Below are positions 25,170-33,786 of a stretch of DNA of 64,000 bases, one piece after another. The translations under genes and the position numbers were made by a program. Numbering within the stretch: the first letter of the stretch is position 1; each line of letters opens with the position of its first letter. The notes beneath the pieces were generated by a model. That model saw nothing but the letters and a program-made list of their open reading frames with translations. It was not told the origin of the DNA and ran no database searches. This DNA comes from an uncultured Clostridia bacterium. GTDB taxonomy: Bacteria > Bacillota > Clostridia > Oscillospirales > Ruminococcaceae. The stretch spans positions 1 to 64,000 of the forward strand of contig CAMUJF010000015.1 in the NCBI GenBank assembly GCA_947089135.1, written 5' to 3'.

Positions 25170-25880
25170 CTACCGCGTTCTTGAATTATATCTGACAACA
25201 TATTTCTGAAATTCCTGCTTAAATTTTTTAGAATATAATTTCCCTATCATAGCTCTTTCGCCGTTATCAAAAAATATTTCGGAACTGGTGTGTCTGCGTA
25301 TATGTTCAAAGCTCGCAATATAAGCGCGTTGACAGCGTACAAATTTCTTTGACGGAAGCTTGTTCTCAATAACCTTAAGGTGGACAAATACCTCCAGGCA
25401 TTCGTTGACTGTTCTGATGACGGTATGCTTGCTCTGGGCTTCGGCATAAATTATATCTGATGTTTTTATTTTCCACGTTCCGTCGTTTGTTTTAAGTATC
25501 AGCAAATTGTCAAAATCAATTGATTTCAAATAATCGTCCAACGCACAGAAAAGCTTATGCTTGTCCACAGGCTTTCTCAAAAATCGGAAGGTATTGACTT
25601 CAAAGGAATCCAGCGCGGCTTCGGGATATGCGCTGACAAAAATGATAGTGCAGTCGCAGTTTCCCTCGCGCATCTTCCGCGCAATTTTAATGCCGTCAAC
25701 GTCCTTTAATTGGTAGTCCATAAAAATGACATCGTATTTTCTGAAAGACTCCAGCAGATCATATCCGCTTTCAAATTTGTCAATAATAATGTCAATGCCT
25801 TTTTTCGATCCGTACTCCTGCAAAAGAACCGTTAAATGGTTAAGCATAGATTTTTCATCGTCGCACAATGCAACGAACAT
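25170..25880 (-). CDS. LytR/AgrA-family response regulator (orphan)
   Basis: This response regulator has 236 residues. The receiver domain has the acidic pair CDDE, phospho-acceptor Asp in VIFMDYQLKDVDG (near residue 54) and KPV Lys. A LytTR DNA-binding domain follows (IIYAEAQSKHTVIRT, FVRCQRAYIASFEHI). No histidine kinase is adjacent, so its partner is elsewhere. Such regulators control surface proteins, bacteriocins or quorum responses. The convergent BspA-like gene next door is a possible but unproven target. The ATG at 25880 is preferred over 25895 because GAGGTGG lies before it. Confidence 0.9.
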   Translation of the reverse strand: MFVALCDDEKSMLNHLTVLLQEYGSKKGIDIIIDKFESGYDLLESFRKYDVIFMDYQLKDVDGIKIARKMREGNCDCTIIFVSAYPEAALDSFEVNTFRFLRKPVDKHKLFCALDDYLKSIDFDNLLILKTNDGTWKIKTSDIIYAEAQSKHTVIRTVNECLEVFVHLKVIENKLPSKKFVRCQRAYIASFEHIRRHTSSEIFFDNGERAMIGKLYSKKFKQEFQKYVVRYNSRTR

Positions 25881-26098
25881 ATTACACCACCTCATGCTAT
25901 TCTATCATATTGCCAGGAAATATTCAATACAGTTTAATTCCTTAAAATAGTATTTTTATCCGAAAAATGTTGACCTGACAAGAAAAATAAAATAAAATGA
26001 CAATTATACTGTAATTTATGAGAGCGGCAGTCAACGCGTATAACGAGCTGTTTTAAGTGCGGCGGCGTGCCGTAAATGTTTTTCAAAAGGAGATAAAA

Positions 26099-26563
26099 AT
26101 GCGCTTTATTGAAAATCAACAGCTGAGGTATGAAAATGTTTTATCTTACCGTACGAGAATAAGTGAAGAAGCTCTGCCGGAACTTATACGATTCGTACGC
26201 GAAAATATCGGTTCCATGGGTCTGCTTATAACAGACGATATCATATTTTCTATCTCTGAAAGAATAACCGATGCCGACAGCGGCACAGCCATACTCGGAG
26301 TGGAATTTATCATACCTGTTGACAGGCGTTTAAAGAGCAGTTCAAAATATGTTTTCAAACCGGAATTCAGGATTGAAAACGCGGTCATGTATACATACAG
26401 CGGAGATATCCGCAAGCTCTCACAGGAAAGAAACAAGCTTTATGAATACATTCTGAGAAGAAATCTCAGACCTGTCACCGGAGTTTACTGCTGCGTCAAG
26501 GAGTTCAACGGCGTCTCAGGCATTATATGTATGTGTATCGGAATAAGCTGCAATTTGCTTTGA
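26099..26563 (+). CDS. Small protein of unknown function (DUF5085-like?)
   Basis: This soluble protein of 154 residues begins with MRFIENQQLRYENVLSYRTR after a strong ribosome binding site (AAAAGGAGATA), which rules out the upstream in-frame ATG at 26057. The layout resembles small GyrI/DUF5085-like proteins: an N-terminal strand, then a helix in LPELIRFVRENIGSMGL, then a middle strand IIPVDRR and a C-terminal helix near KLYEYILRRNL. The resemblance is by overall pattern only and is weak. It is monocistronic with its own terminator. No function is assigned. Confidence 0.7.
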   Translation: MRFIENQQLRYENVLSYRTRISEEALPELIRFVRENIGSMGLLITDDIIFSISERITDADSGTAILGVEFIIPVDRRLKSSSKYVFKPEFRIENAVMYTYSGDIRKLSQERNKLYEYILRRNLRPVTGVYCCVKEFNGVSGIICMCIGISCNLL

Positions 26564-26612
26564 AACCGATCGTTTTGCACGTCTCGCTTGCAGGCTTTCC
26601 CCGCAGCCGCCC

Positions 26613-26684
26613 GCAGTCATTCCGCATACTGTCTTAACAGGCGTAAATTATGCGGTATGTTGAATGACTGCAGGTCGGTTTTTA
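26613..26684 (+). terminator. Probable terminator, long stem
   Basis: GCAGTCATTC (26613-26622) pairs with GAATGACTGC (26662-26671), with an inner GCATAC/GTATG pairing, and GGTCGGTTTTTAT follows. Confidence 0.6.
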
Positions 26685-26732
26685 TACACATCGAATTAAT
26701 ATATAATTAACAATTAATACTCACTATTACTC

Positions 26733-26761
26733 TTGAATATTTTGTAAACCTTGTGTATAAT
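26733..26761 (+). promoter_or_regulatory. Promoter of the PAS-GGDEF gene
   Basis: TTGAAT (26733-26738), a 17-base spacer and TATAAT (26756-26761) lie about 125 bases before the start codon, leaving a long leader (about 26768-26888). I saw no recognisable riboswitch in it. Confidence 0.6.
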
Positions 26762-26888
26762 TATTTTAAATACCATGCAATTGTGCCTTGCGTGTGCCTT
26801 GCGGCTTACAGTTTGCAGACTGCCGATTCGCTGATATGCCGCTATGTTGCCGCACGATCCCGATCATGATTTTAACGAGGTGTGCCCG

Positions 26889-28529
26889 ATGTTTTTTAAC
26901 CGTTTTACGGTCAGTATTTTAAGCTCAGACACAAAAACAGAAGCTCTGCTGAGCAGAGTTCCACAGCCGGAGGACAGCGTGTTTGATATAAAAACCTATT
27001 CCCGCCCCGAGGATATCGGCGCCGCGCCATCTTCCGGAAGCGCCGTGATCGCGGACTGCATAAGATTTCCCGATCTGCAGAGGGATATCTTTAATGCCGC
27101 AGCTGCCGCTGACAGCTATATAGTTCTGATAGTCCCCGCGGACAATATCCCGGACGAGGAACTTCTTGAAAGGACTTCCGACATTTGGGTAATGCCGTCT
27201 GACGCTGACGGCGAATACTGCGAGCGCTGCGAAAGACTTATTCGGACGGGCTTCAAACGGCTTATGGATAATATGAAATCCCGCGCCGACAGCCGCAGGA
27301 CGGAAATATGCCTTAATACCGCCATAGACAGCATACCTGACCTTGTGTGGTTCAAGGACTCCCGAGGAGCGCACTTGAACGTAAACAATGCTTTCTGCAA
27401 AGCTGTGGAAAAAACCAAGTCCCAGATATATAAAAAGGGACATTACTACATATGGGATATTCCTAAAAGCGAATACGATCAGGGCGACTATGTTTGCCTT
27501 GAGTCCGAGGACATAGTAATGGAAGCACGAAAGACCTGCCTGTTTGACGAAAAGGTCAAGACCAAAGCGGGTATGTGTCAGTTCAAAACATATAAGTCAC
27601 CACTTATCGACTCCGACGGAAATATTTTCGGCACCTGCGGCATTGCCCGCGACGTTACCGATATACAGAACACAAATAACGAGCTGGACGTAGTTCTGGA
27701 GAGTATGCCGTACGCCGTTATTGTCGCTGACAGGCACAATTCCGTCATCAGCACCAATTCAAAATTCAGCAGCTATTTTCCGGAAGAGGATAGCATTATC
27801 GGGAAAGATTTTAACGTTTGGAAGGAAAAAGCTCTTTCCGGTCACAGGGTAAACGCCGACGGCTGCGTTGAGATCACCAAAGCCGCGAAGGACGGCGAGA
27901 AAACGCTTGTTTTTATCGAGCAGCCGGTTATTGACATTTTTGATAAAAACATCGGCACCGTTAATATTTTCCGCGATATCACCCTTGAGAGAAGCTTTGA
28001 GCGTCAGACTCTGAGGAACGCTAACACGGACTTTATGACGGGGCTGAACAACAGAAGAAGCCTTTTCTCGTACCTTGAAACGGTCAAAAGCGTCCCACAG
28101 CTATCGCTTATAACTATCGATCTGGATAACTTCAAATCGGTAAACGACAGTTTCGGGCACCCCATGGGGGACGAAGCGCTTATCCGAACCTCTGCCATGC
28201 TCAAAAAATGTTTTCCCGACGATTTCATAGCCAGGCTCGGAGGAGACGAGTTCCTTGTGGTAATAAGCGAGAAACGCTCGGAAAGCGAGCTTGAAAGCAT
28301 TACCCAAAATCTGCTCGATACCCTTTGCGGATTCTATAAGAGCCGCAAAGAATTTGAGAATATGTCCGCCAGTGCGGGTGTGTCCTATGCTGTCATCGAG
28401 TCGGGCGAACACGACATTGAAAAGCTTATGGTAAACAGCGACAGCGCGCTTTACTGCGCAAAAAATCTGGGAAAAGCCACGTTCAGGGTATACGGAAAAG
28501 CGGTTCGGGAGGGCATTAAACCGCACTGA
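26889..28529 (+). CDS. Cytoplasmic PAS-GGDEF diguanylate cyclase
   Basis: This 546-residue protein has no membrane helix. An N-terminal region of about 130 residues looks like a degenerate receiver-type fold. Two PAS domains follow (IDSIPDLVWFKDSRG near 155; LDVVLESMPYAVIVADRHN near 280), then a GGDEF domain with the intact signature RLGGDEF (about residue 449) and the metal-binding FKSVNDSFGH region. It should make c-di-GMP from GTP under PAS control. The ATG at 26889 is chosen over 26844 because GAGGTG precedes it. It may act against the EAL protein 5 kb upstream. Confidence 0.9.
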   Translation: MFFNRFTVSILSSDTKTEALLSRVPQPEDSVFDIKTYSRPEDIGAAPSSGSAVIADCIRFPDLQRDIFNAAAAADSYIVLIVPADNIPDEELLERTSDIWVMPSDADGEYCERCERLIRTGFKRLMDNMKSRADSRRTEICLNTAIDSIPDLVWFKDSRGAHLNVNNAFCKAVEKTKSQIYKKGHYYIWDIPKSEYDQGDYVCLESEDIVMEARKTCLFDEKVKTKAGMCQFKTYKSPLIDSDGNIFGTCGIARDVTDIQNTNNELDVVLESMPYAVIVADRHNSVISTNSKFSSYFPEEDSIIGKDFNVWKEKALSGHRVNADGCVEITKAAKDGEKTLVFIEQPVIDIFDKNIGTVNIFRDITLERSFERQTLRNANTDFMTGLNNRRSLFSYLETVKSVPQLSLITIDLDNFKSVNDSFGHPMGDEALIRTSAMLKKCFPDDFIARLGGDEFLVVISEKRSESELESITQNLLDTLCGFYKSRKEFENMSASAGVSYAVIESGEHDIEKLMVNSDSALYCAKNLGKATFRVYGKAVREGIKPH

Positions 28530-28568
28530 CTGAACTGACCTTTTGCCGCCGCAAATCACATAAAAAAC

Positions 28569-28608
28569 AAAGGCAATACCGTTTTGTAAGAATCGGTATT
28601 GCCTTTTA
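28569..28608. terminator. Terminator between convergent genes
   Basis: AAAGGCAATACCG (28569-28581) pairs perfectly with 28594-28606, with T and A runs on both sides. The arm core is shared with the repeat at 18460. Confidence 0.85.
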
Positions 28609-28635
28609 TTTTCCAAATCCATAAACTCAGCAAAT

Positions 28636-28863
28636 TCAGCCAAGCAGGCTGTCTATTCTGGGCTTGTCAAAGCCGATAACGACCTCTCCGCCGTCGAAAA
28701 CAGTAACGGGAATGCCTGTCTGTCCCGAAACGCTTACAAGCTTGTCGTAGTTTTCGCGGGATTCCGAAACGTCTATCACGTCGTATTCGACCCTTCTGCT
28801 GTCAAGATAAGCCTTGAGCTTTGTGCAGTATCCGCAGCTGTCCGATGAAAAAACTTTTATCAT
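28636..28863 (-). CDS. Glutaredoxin/NrdH-like redoxin
   Basis: This is a 75-residue thioredoxin-fold protein with the redox motif CGYC (Cys10-Cys13), the cis-proline segment TGIPVTV and a C-terminal GFDKPRIDSLL. It is the second gene of an operon 15 bases behind a thioredoxin reductase gene. That points to an NrdH-like redoxin reduced by that enzyme rather than by glutathione. No ribonucleotide reductase gene is adjacent. Confidence 0.88.
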   Translation of the reverse strand: MIKVFSSDSCGYCTKLKAYLDSRRVEYDVIDVSESRENYDKLVSVSGQTGIPVTVFDGGEVVIGFDKPRIDSLLG

Positions 28864-28878
28864 AGTTATCGCTCCTTT

Positions 28879-29877
28879 TTAATTTTTTCCTGTTTTTTGC
28901 ATTATATATTTTTCCGCGCTGAGAGCCGCTATAGCGCCGTCCGAAACGGCAGTAACAATCTGTCTGTACTTTTTCGTACGCACGTCTCCCGCGGCGAAAA
29001 CGCCCTCCACGCTTGTCCGCATATCGTCGCCGGCTTCGATGTAGCCGTACTTGTCAAGCTCCACGCTGCCGCGGAGAAGCTCCGTTCTCGGCGCGCTTCC
29101 GATATAGGTAAACACCGCGGACAGGGGTATTTTGCGTTCCTCCAGAGTCAAAGTGTCGGCAACAAGAGCGTAGTCCAGAAAATCCGCGCTGTTACTATTG
29201 CTGCCATTGCTACCATTGCTGCCGCGGCTGTCTTCGTCCGCCGAATTGCCCACATCTATAAGGTCTGTGTTGTACAGTATCTTAATATTGGGAGTTCTTT
29301 CCGCTCTTTCGAGAATAGCCTTTTCCGCGTGAAAGCTGCTTTTTCTGCGTATCATTATTACCTTTTCCGCAATATTGGAAAGATAGAGAGCCTCCTCCAC
29401 GGCGGCGCTTCCTCCGCCGACCACTCCCACTGTTTTTCCCTTGTAGGCAGCCCCGTCGCACAGGGCGCAGTAGTGTATGCCCTTGCCGCGGAATCTTGCT
29501 TCATTCCGTACCAGCAGAGGCTTTGGAACAGCTCCCGTAGCGATAATCACAGCCGTGGGTTCATAAATTTTATCTTCGGTAATTATCCTTTTTATGCCGT
29601 CGGAAAGCTCCGCCCGCTCTATCTCGTCGAACTCGTCGATCTCAACGCCAAGAGACTGAGCGTGACCGCGCATTTTTGCAGACAGCTCCGCGCCGGATAT
29701 GCTGTTGAAGCCGGGATAATTTTCAACAATGCTGCTGACCGCGACCTGTCCTCCAACAATGCCTTTTTCCAGCACAAGAGGATCAAGTCCCGCCCTTGCG
29801 GCATATATGGCGGCGGTAAGTCCCGCAGGACCCGCGCCTATTATAATAAGCTTTTTTTCAATAATTTTCTTTTCCAT
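28879..29877 (-). CDS. trxB: Thioredoxin-disulfide reductase
   Basis: This FAD- and NAD(P)H-dependent flavoenzyme has 332 residues. The FAD-binding GAGPAGLTAA lies near residues 14-22, the catalytic pair C137-ALC-C140, the second nucleotide-binding GVVGGGSAAVEEA near 151-163, and the FAD-binding GVFAAGDVRTKKYRQ near the end. Residues 211-231 are a low-complexity insert built of GSN repeats that ordinary TrxB proteins lack. The ATG at 29877 has a poor ribosome binding site; an in-frame TTG at 29895 with GGAAG lies inside the preceding terminator stem. The partner redoxin follows. Confidence 0.92.
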   Translation of the reverse strand: MEKKIIEKKLIIIGAGPAGLTAAIYAARAGLDPLVLEKGIVGGQVAVSSIVENYPGFNSISGAELSAKMRGHAQSLGVEIDEFDEIERAELSDGIKRIITEDKIYEPTAVIIATGAVPKPLLVRNEARFRGKGIHYCALCDGAAYKGKTVGVVGGGSAAVEEALYLSNIAEKVIMIRRKSSFHAEKAILERAERTPNIKILYNTDLIDVGNSADEDSRGSNGSNGSNSNSADFLDYALVADTLTLEERKIPLSAVFTYIGSAPRTELLRGSVELDKYGYIEAGDDMRTSVEGVFAAGDVRTKKYRQIVTAVSDGAIAALSAEKYIMQKTGKN

Positions 29878-29893
29878 AATGAATACTATATGC

Positions 29894-29923
29894 AAAAATC
29901 TTCCGAAAATTCGGAAGATTTTT
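29894..29923 (-). terminator. Terminator of the cmk-plsC-ispH/rpsA operon
   Basis: A perfect 14-bp stem (AATCTTCCGAA/TTCGGAAGATT with A/T ends) lies 12 bases after the ispH-rpsA stop and directly before trxB. Partial read-through into trxB is possible because its start lies 17 bases further on. Confidence 0.85.
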
Positions 29924-29934
29924 ATTGTTTTAAA

Positions 29935-31929
29935 TTATTCGGAAGCTTCGCCTGTTTCAGCGGCGCCGCCCTGTTCCTCAATGAGAGCGCGGATAGAAAT
30001 ACTGATCCTTTTCTTCTCAATGTCGATCTCGGTGATCTTAGCCTCCACCTCGTCGCCAATGGAAATAACGTCCTTAACGTTTGCGACTCTGTTTTCAGCA
30101 AGCTGGGAAATGTGGATAAGTCCGTCTATGCCGGGAACAATCTGAGCAAACGCGCCGAAAGGAGTAATGGAAACTACCTTAGCCTTTACAACGTCGCCCA
30201 CGCTGTAATTCTCGTCAAACTTGACCCAAGGGTTGTCCTCGGTTTTCTTGTAGCCGAGGGAAATTCTGTCAGCTTCCCTGTCAAGATCCTTAACGTATAC
30301 CTCAATAACGTCTCCGACCTTAACGACTTCGGAGGGATGCTTGATCCTGTTCCAGCTGAGCTCGGAAATGTGGACCATACCGTCAATGCCGCCCAGATCA
30401 ACAAACGCGCCGTAATTTGTCAGGGATTTTACCTCGCCCTTGAAAACGTCACCGATCTGAACCGTATCCCAGAATTTAGCCTTTGCCGCGTCCCTTTCGG
30501 CGTTGAGTACGATCCTGATAGAGCCGACAGCCTTGCCTCTCTGCTCGTTGACCTCGATTATCTTGAACTTAACGGTCTTTTTAACAAGCTCCTCCAACTT
30601 TTCGTCCCTGCGTGCAGTAGCCTGAGAAGCGGGAATGAACACTCTTGTGCCCTCGTAGAATATGATAACGCCGCCCTTTACAACGCTCGATACCGTACCC
30701 TCGAGAACAGCGTCCTCTTCCTTAGCCTTGACGATCTTATCAAAGCCGATCATAGCGTCGACCTTTTTCTTGGAAAGAGTAACTATACCCTCGGCGTCGT
30801 TTACCTTGATAACGATAAGCTCCACCTCGTCGCCGGGCTTTACCACGTCGGCGGGCTTGAGAGCGGGATCCTCCGTAAGCTCGTCAAGAGAAACATAACC
30901 AGTGTGCTTTGTTCCCACGTCTACAATAGCTTCCGCGTCGTTAACGGCAGTTATGTAGCCTTTCACCCTCTGACCGGTATATATTTTTTTGAAGGACGCG
31001 TCGAGCGCCTCCTCAAAGTTAAAGTCCTCTTCCATGTTCTGTAATTTTTCACTCATCTGGTTTGTAACCTCCTTGATTATATACGCCGGAGCAGAAGCGC
31101 CGGCAGTAACGCCCACAATAAATTTTTCGCGGACGTTGTTTCGGACAAGGCTTTCGATATGTCGAAAATCAAGTCCGCCCGCGTTTTCGACATGAACGCA
31201 GGCTTTACAGTATTCACCGCAGACTTCCGCGAGCTTTACTGTATTGGAGCTGTGTTTTCCCCCGACAATGACCATAAGGTCGGCAGTTTTTGCCAGCCTT
31301 GCCGCAGCCTCCTGCCTGTCCGACGTTGCGCTGCACACGGTATTGATTATTTCAGCTTCGGGAAACACCTCAGCCGCCGTTCGGGTACACTTATCCCACA
31401 TATTTATATTATACGTCGTTTGCGCCACAATTGCAACCTTTTTTTTAGAATTTTTATAAAATTTTTTTAAATAGCTATAAAGCAGGGTATCGTCCTTAAT
31501 AATTTTTGGTATATTGTGACAATAAGAAGCTATTCCGCGTATCTCAGGGTGATTTTCGTCACCCATGATTATTATGTCATAACCTGCCGCGGACTTCTCC
31601 TCAACGATCTTTTGTATGCGTCGGACAAAGGGGCAGGTGCCGTCCCGGTATTTTATACCGTTTTCCTCCAGCATACGGAAAACGTCTTTGCCCGCGCCGT
31701 GGGAACGTATCACAACGGTTTCATTCGTCAAAGCGGCAAGTTCTTCGGGGGTATTGACGATCCTTACGCCCTTTGCGGCAAGCTCCTCCGTAACGTCGCG
31801 GTTATGGATAATTTCCCCGTAGGTAACGACCTTTTTGCCCTCGTGCAATACATTATACACGATTTTTACCGCTCTGTCAACACCGAAGCAGAATCCCGCA
31901 TTTTCAGCGGTAACTATCTCAATCTTCAT
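29935..31929 (-). CDS. ispH: IspH (HMBPP reductase) fused to S1-domain ribosomal protein
   Basis: This is a 664-residue fusion characteristic of Clostridia. Residues 1-285 are 4-hydroxy-3-methylbut-2-enyl diphosphate reductase, the last step of the MEP isoprenoid pathway, with iron-sulfur ligand cysteines in AGFCFG (Cys14), GTCPFV and NTVCSAT and the catalytic THPE-like segment ENHPE. The rest holds four S1 RNA-binding domains (for example VKGYITAVNDAEAIVDVG, KGEVKSLTNYGAFVDLG). The S1 part probably serves the rpsA role in translation. It overlaps plsC by 11 bases and is the last gene of the cmk-plsC-ispH operon. Confidence 0.95.
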   Translation of the reverse strand: MKIEIVTAENAGFCFGVDRAVKIVYNVLHEGKKVVTYGEIIHNRDVTEELAAKGVRIVNTPEELAALTNETVVIRSHGAGKDVFRMLEENGIKYRDGTCPFVRRIQKIVEEKSAAGYDIIIMGDENHPEIRGIASYCHNIPKIIKDDTLLYSYLKKFYKNSKKKVAIVAQTTYNINMWDKCTRTAAEVFPEAEIINTVCSATSDRQEAAARLAKTADLMVIVGGKHSSNTVKLAEVCGEYCKACVHVENAGGLDFRHIESLVRNNVREKFIVGVTAGASAPAYIIKEVTNQMSEKLQNMEEDFNFEEALDASFKKIYTGQRVKGYITAVNDAEAIVDVGTKHTGYVSLDELTEDPALKPADVVKPGDEVELIVIKVNDAEGIVTLSKKKVDAMIGFDKIVKAKEEDAVLEGTVSSVVKGGVIIFYEGTRVFIPASQATARRDEKLEELVKKTVKFKIIEVNEQRGKAVGSIRIVLNAERDAAKAKFWDTVQIGDVFKGEVKSLTNYGAFVDLGGIDGMVHISELSWNRIKHPSEVVKVGDVIEVYVKDLDREADRISLGYKKTEDNPWVKFDENYSVGDVVKAKVVSITPFGAFAQIVPGIDGLIHISQLAENRVANVKDVISIGDEVEAKITEIDIEKKRISISIRALIEEQGGAAETGEASE

Positions 31930-32542
31930 TTAACGGAAGCTCCTCTCTGTCTCCGCCGCCCTCCACAAGCTCGGTTATCGCCCCCATTATCCTGAGCTTG
32001 GCGGTTTTAAGCTCTTTCGGCGAACCGTCGGTAACAGCTATCTCTTCGGCGGGTATCACCTTTCCGAACCGCAGTGTTAGCTTAGAGCGGAAATGCAGCT
32101 TTTCCCCCTCGAAAATGATACCGCAGGGGAGCACGTCCGCCCCCGATCTTGCGGCGATAAGAGCGACTCCCGTCTTGCCCTTGCCCACCTTTCCGTCCTT
32201 TGAGCGGGTGCCCTCGGGAAAGATAACAAGATGCCTGCCCGATTCAAGGATATCCACCGCGTCGTCAATGACCTGCATATCGCCGGTGCCGCGCTTTACG
32301 GGAAAAGCCCCAAGCTTTCTTATGAACCAACCGAAAAGCTTGTTTTTGAAAAGCTCCTCCTTAGCCATATATGTAACGGGCTTTTTCATGGGCATGGTGA
32401 GAATAACGGGGTCGGCGTAGCTTCTGTGGTTTGAAGCCATTACCAGCGCCCTGTCCTGAGGGATATTTTCAACGCCCTCTATGTGAAAATTATAAAAAAG
32501 CTTATAGACTCCCATTGTGACGTATCGTACAAATGCGTTCAT
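31919..32542 (-). CDS. plsC: 1-acyl-sn-glycerol-3-phosphate acyltransferase
   Basis: This membrane-associated acyltransferase of 207 residues adds the second acyl chain to lysophosphatidic acid to form phosphatidic acid. It carries the catalytic NHRSYADP (H-x4-D) near residue 38 and FPEGTRSKDG near 110. The gene lies between cmk and ispH-rpsA, the usual clostridial order. Its ATG follows the cmk stop by one base with AAGGAG in front. Confidence 0.93.
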   Translation of the reverse strand: MNAFVRYVTMGVYKLFYNFHIEGVENIPQDRALVMASNHRSYADPVILTMPMKKPVTYMAKEELFKNKLFGWFIRKLGAFPVKRGTGDMQVIDDAVDILESGRHLVIFPEGTRSKDGKVGKGKTGVALIAARSGADVLPCGIIFEGEKLHFRSKLTLRFGKVIPAEEIAVTDGSPKELKTAKLRIMGAITELVEGGGDREELPLNED

Positions 32543-32543
32543 A

Positions 32544-33224
32544 TCAGCACTCCTTTGCGCTTAGTTTTTCATTGATAATATTTATCAGCATATCCACCGC
32601 GCCCTGCAAGTCCACGTTTGTGGTATCGCACAGAACAGCGTCCTCCGCCTGCTTAAGGGGAGCGATATCTCTGTGAGTATCGTTGTAGTCGCGCCGATTG
32701 ACGTCCGCAAGAACCTCCTCAAAGCCGATCTGATCGCCCTTTTCGGTAAGCTCCTTGTGCCTCCGCCTTGCCCGTTCCTCGGCGGAAGCGGTAAGGAAAA
32801 TCTTCACGTCAGCATTGGGCAGGACGACAGTTCCGATATCCCGACCGTCCATAACAACGTTGTTTTCGGCGGCAATTTTTTTCTGCAAATCAAAGAGAAA
32901 GTCCCGAACGCGGGGTATTGTCGATACCGCCGAAGCTCCCATTGACACCTCGGGAGTACGAATTTTATCGGACACGTCCTCGCCGTTCAGAAAGACCCGC
33001 TGTTCACCGTTCAGATATTTCAGTTCGGGAGTAACGTCCTGCAAAAGGGATTCCACAGCTTCGGCATTGCTAACGTCCCTGCCTCTTGACAGCGCGTAGT
33101 ACGCAACGGCACGGTACAACGCTCCCGTGTCAACGTAAATGTACCCGAACGCCTTTGCCGCGGCTTTGGCAATGGTGCTTTTTCCCGCTCCTGCGGGACC
33201 GTCTATCGCTATGTTTATTGACAT
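32544..33224 (-). CDS. cmk: Cytidylate kinase
   Basis: This 226-residue kinase phosphorylates CMP and dCMP. It has the P-loop GPAGAGKS at residues 9-16, DTGALYRA for substrate binding, DGRDIGT in the middle and the lid-region arginines (RRRHKEL, NRRDYND). CGGAGG precedes the ATG. It is the first gene of the cmk-plsC-ispH/rpsA operon; the gene before it ends only 15 bases upstream, so the operon may start further up. Confidence 0.95.
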   Translation of the reverse strand: MSINIAIDGPAGAGKSTIAKAAAKAFGYIYVDTGALYRAVAYYALSRGRDVSNAEAVESLLQDVTPELKYLNGEQRVFLNGEDVSDKIRTPEVSMGASAVSTIPRVRDFLFDLQKKIAAENNVVMDGRDIGTVVLPNADVKIFLTASAEERARRRHKELTEKGDQIGFEEVLADVNRRDYNDTHRDIAPLKQAEDAVLCDTTNVDLQGAVDMLINIINEKLSAKEC

Positions 33225-33239
33225 ATGAATACCTCCGAA

Positions 33240-33761
33240 TCATTTCCCGTTTTTTCTGTATATGGTTTCGTTTTCCGTTGCCAATGTCATCATTTCCATA
33301 TAGTACATACCCTTGTCATCTTTGTATACAAAACAGTAAACAGGCTCGCCGCCGTGTTTTTTATTTACGGTATCCGACAGCTGCGGTCTTGCGGTATCCC
33401 TTACAATTTGGTCTGACATACGGGCTTGACCGCCGTTTTCGATCAAATTGTAATAATTACCGTCGGCAAGCATATCGCCGTCAAACAGAACGTTCATATT
33501 TTCAAGAACGCTTTCGTCCTCAAGCCAAATACGTACTCCAAAGGTATTTCCGCCCGCAACAAATATGTAGTCAAGTCTTATCTTTTCGGGGTCAAGGCAG
33601 TATTCATCACATATCGCCAAGTATTCGTCATTGCTGAGATATTCGACCTTTTCGACCGAATCCGACCCGTCCGCACTGTTTATCAAAGCAAGCCCTATAC
33701 CGACAATAACAACCAATACGATTACGTAAATTATAATAGCCTTTTTTCTTTTCGGACTCAA
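33240..33761 (-). CDS. Membrane-anchored protein of unknown function
   Basis: This 173-residue protein has a basic N-terminus and one transmembrane helix (about 9-27, IIIYVIVLVVIVGIGLALI), followed by an external, acidic domain with no motif I recognise (EYLAICDEYCLDPEKIRLDY; HGGEPVYCFVYKDDKGMYY). The start is a TTG at 33761 preceded by GGGGAGATG; no ATG fits. It lies between baiN-like and cmk genes on the same strand and is probably cotranscribed. Lineage-specific and hypothetical. Confidence 0.7.
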   Translation of the reverse strand: MSPKRKKAIIIYVIVLVVIVGIGLALINSADGSDSVEKVEYLSNDEYLAICDEYCLDPEKIRLDYIFVAGGNTFGVRIWLEDESVLENMNVLFDGDMLADGNYYNLIENGGQARMSDQIVRDTARPQLSDTVNKKHGGEPVYCFVYKDDKGMYYMEMMTLATENETIYRKNGK

Positions 33762-33786
33762 AAAATCATCTCCCCAAATTTTACAG

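Noticed and set aside
28897..31044. Very long open frame on the plus strand opposite trxB and ispH-rpsA
   Set aside because: It has no family motifs, lies antisense to two certain genes, and crosses the terminator between them. It is a codon-bias shadow.
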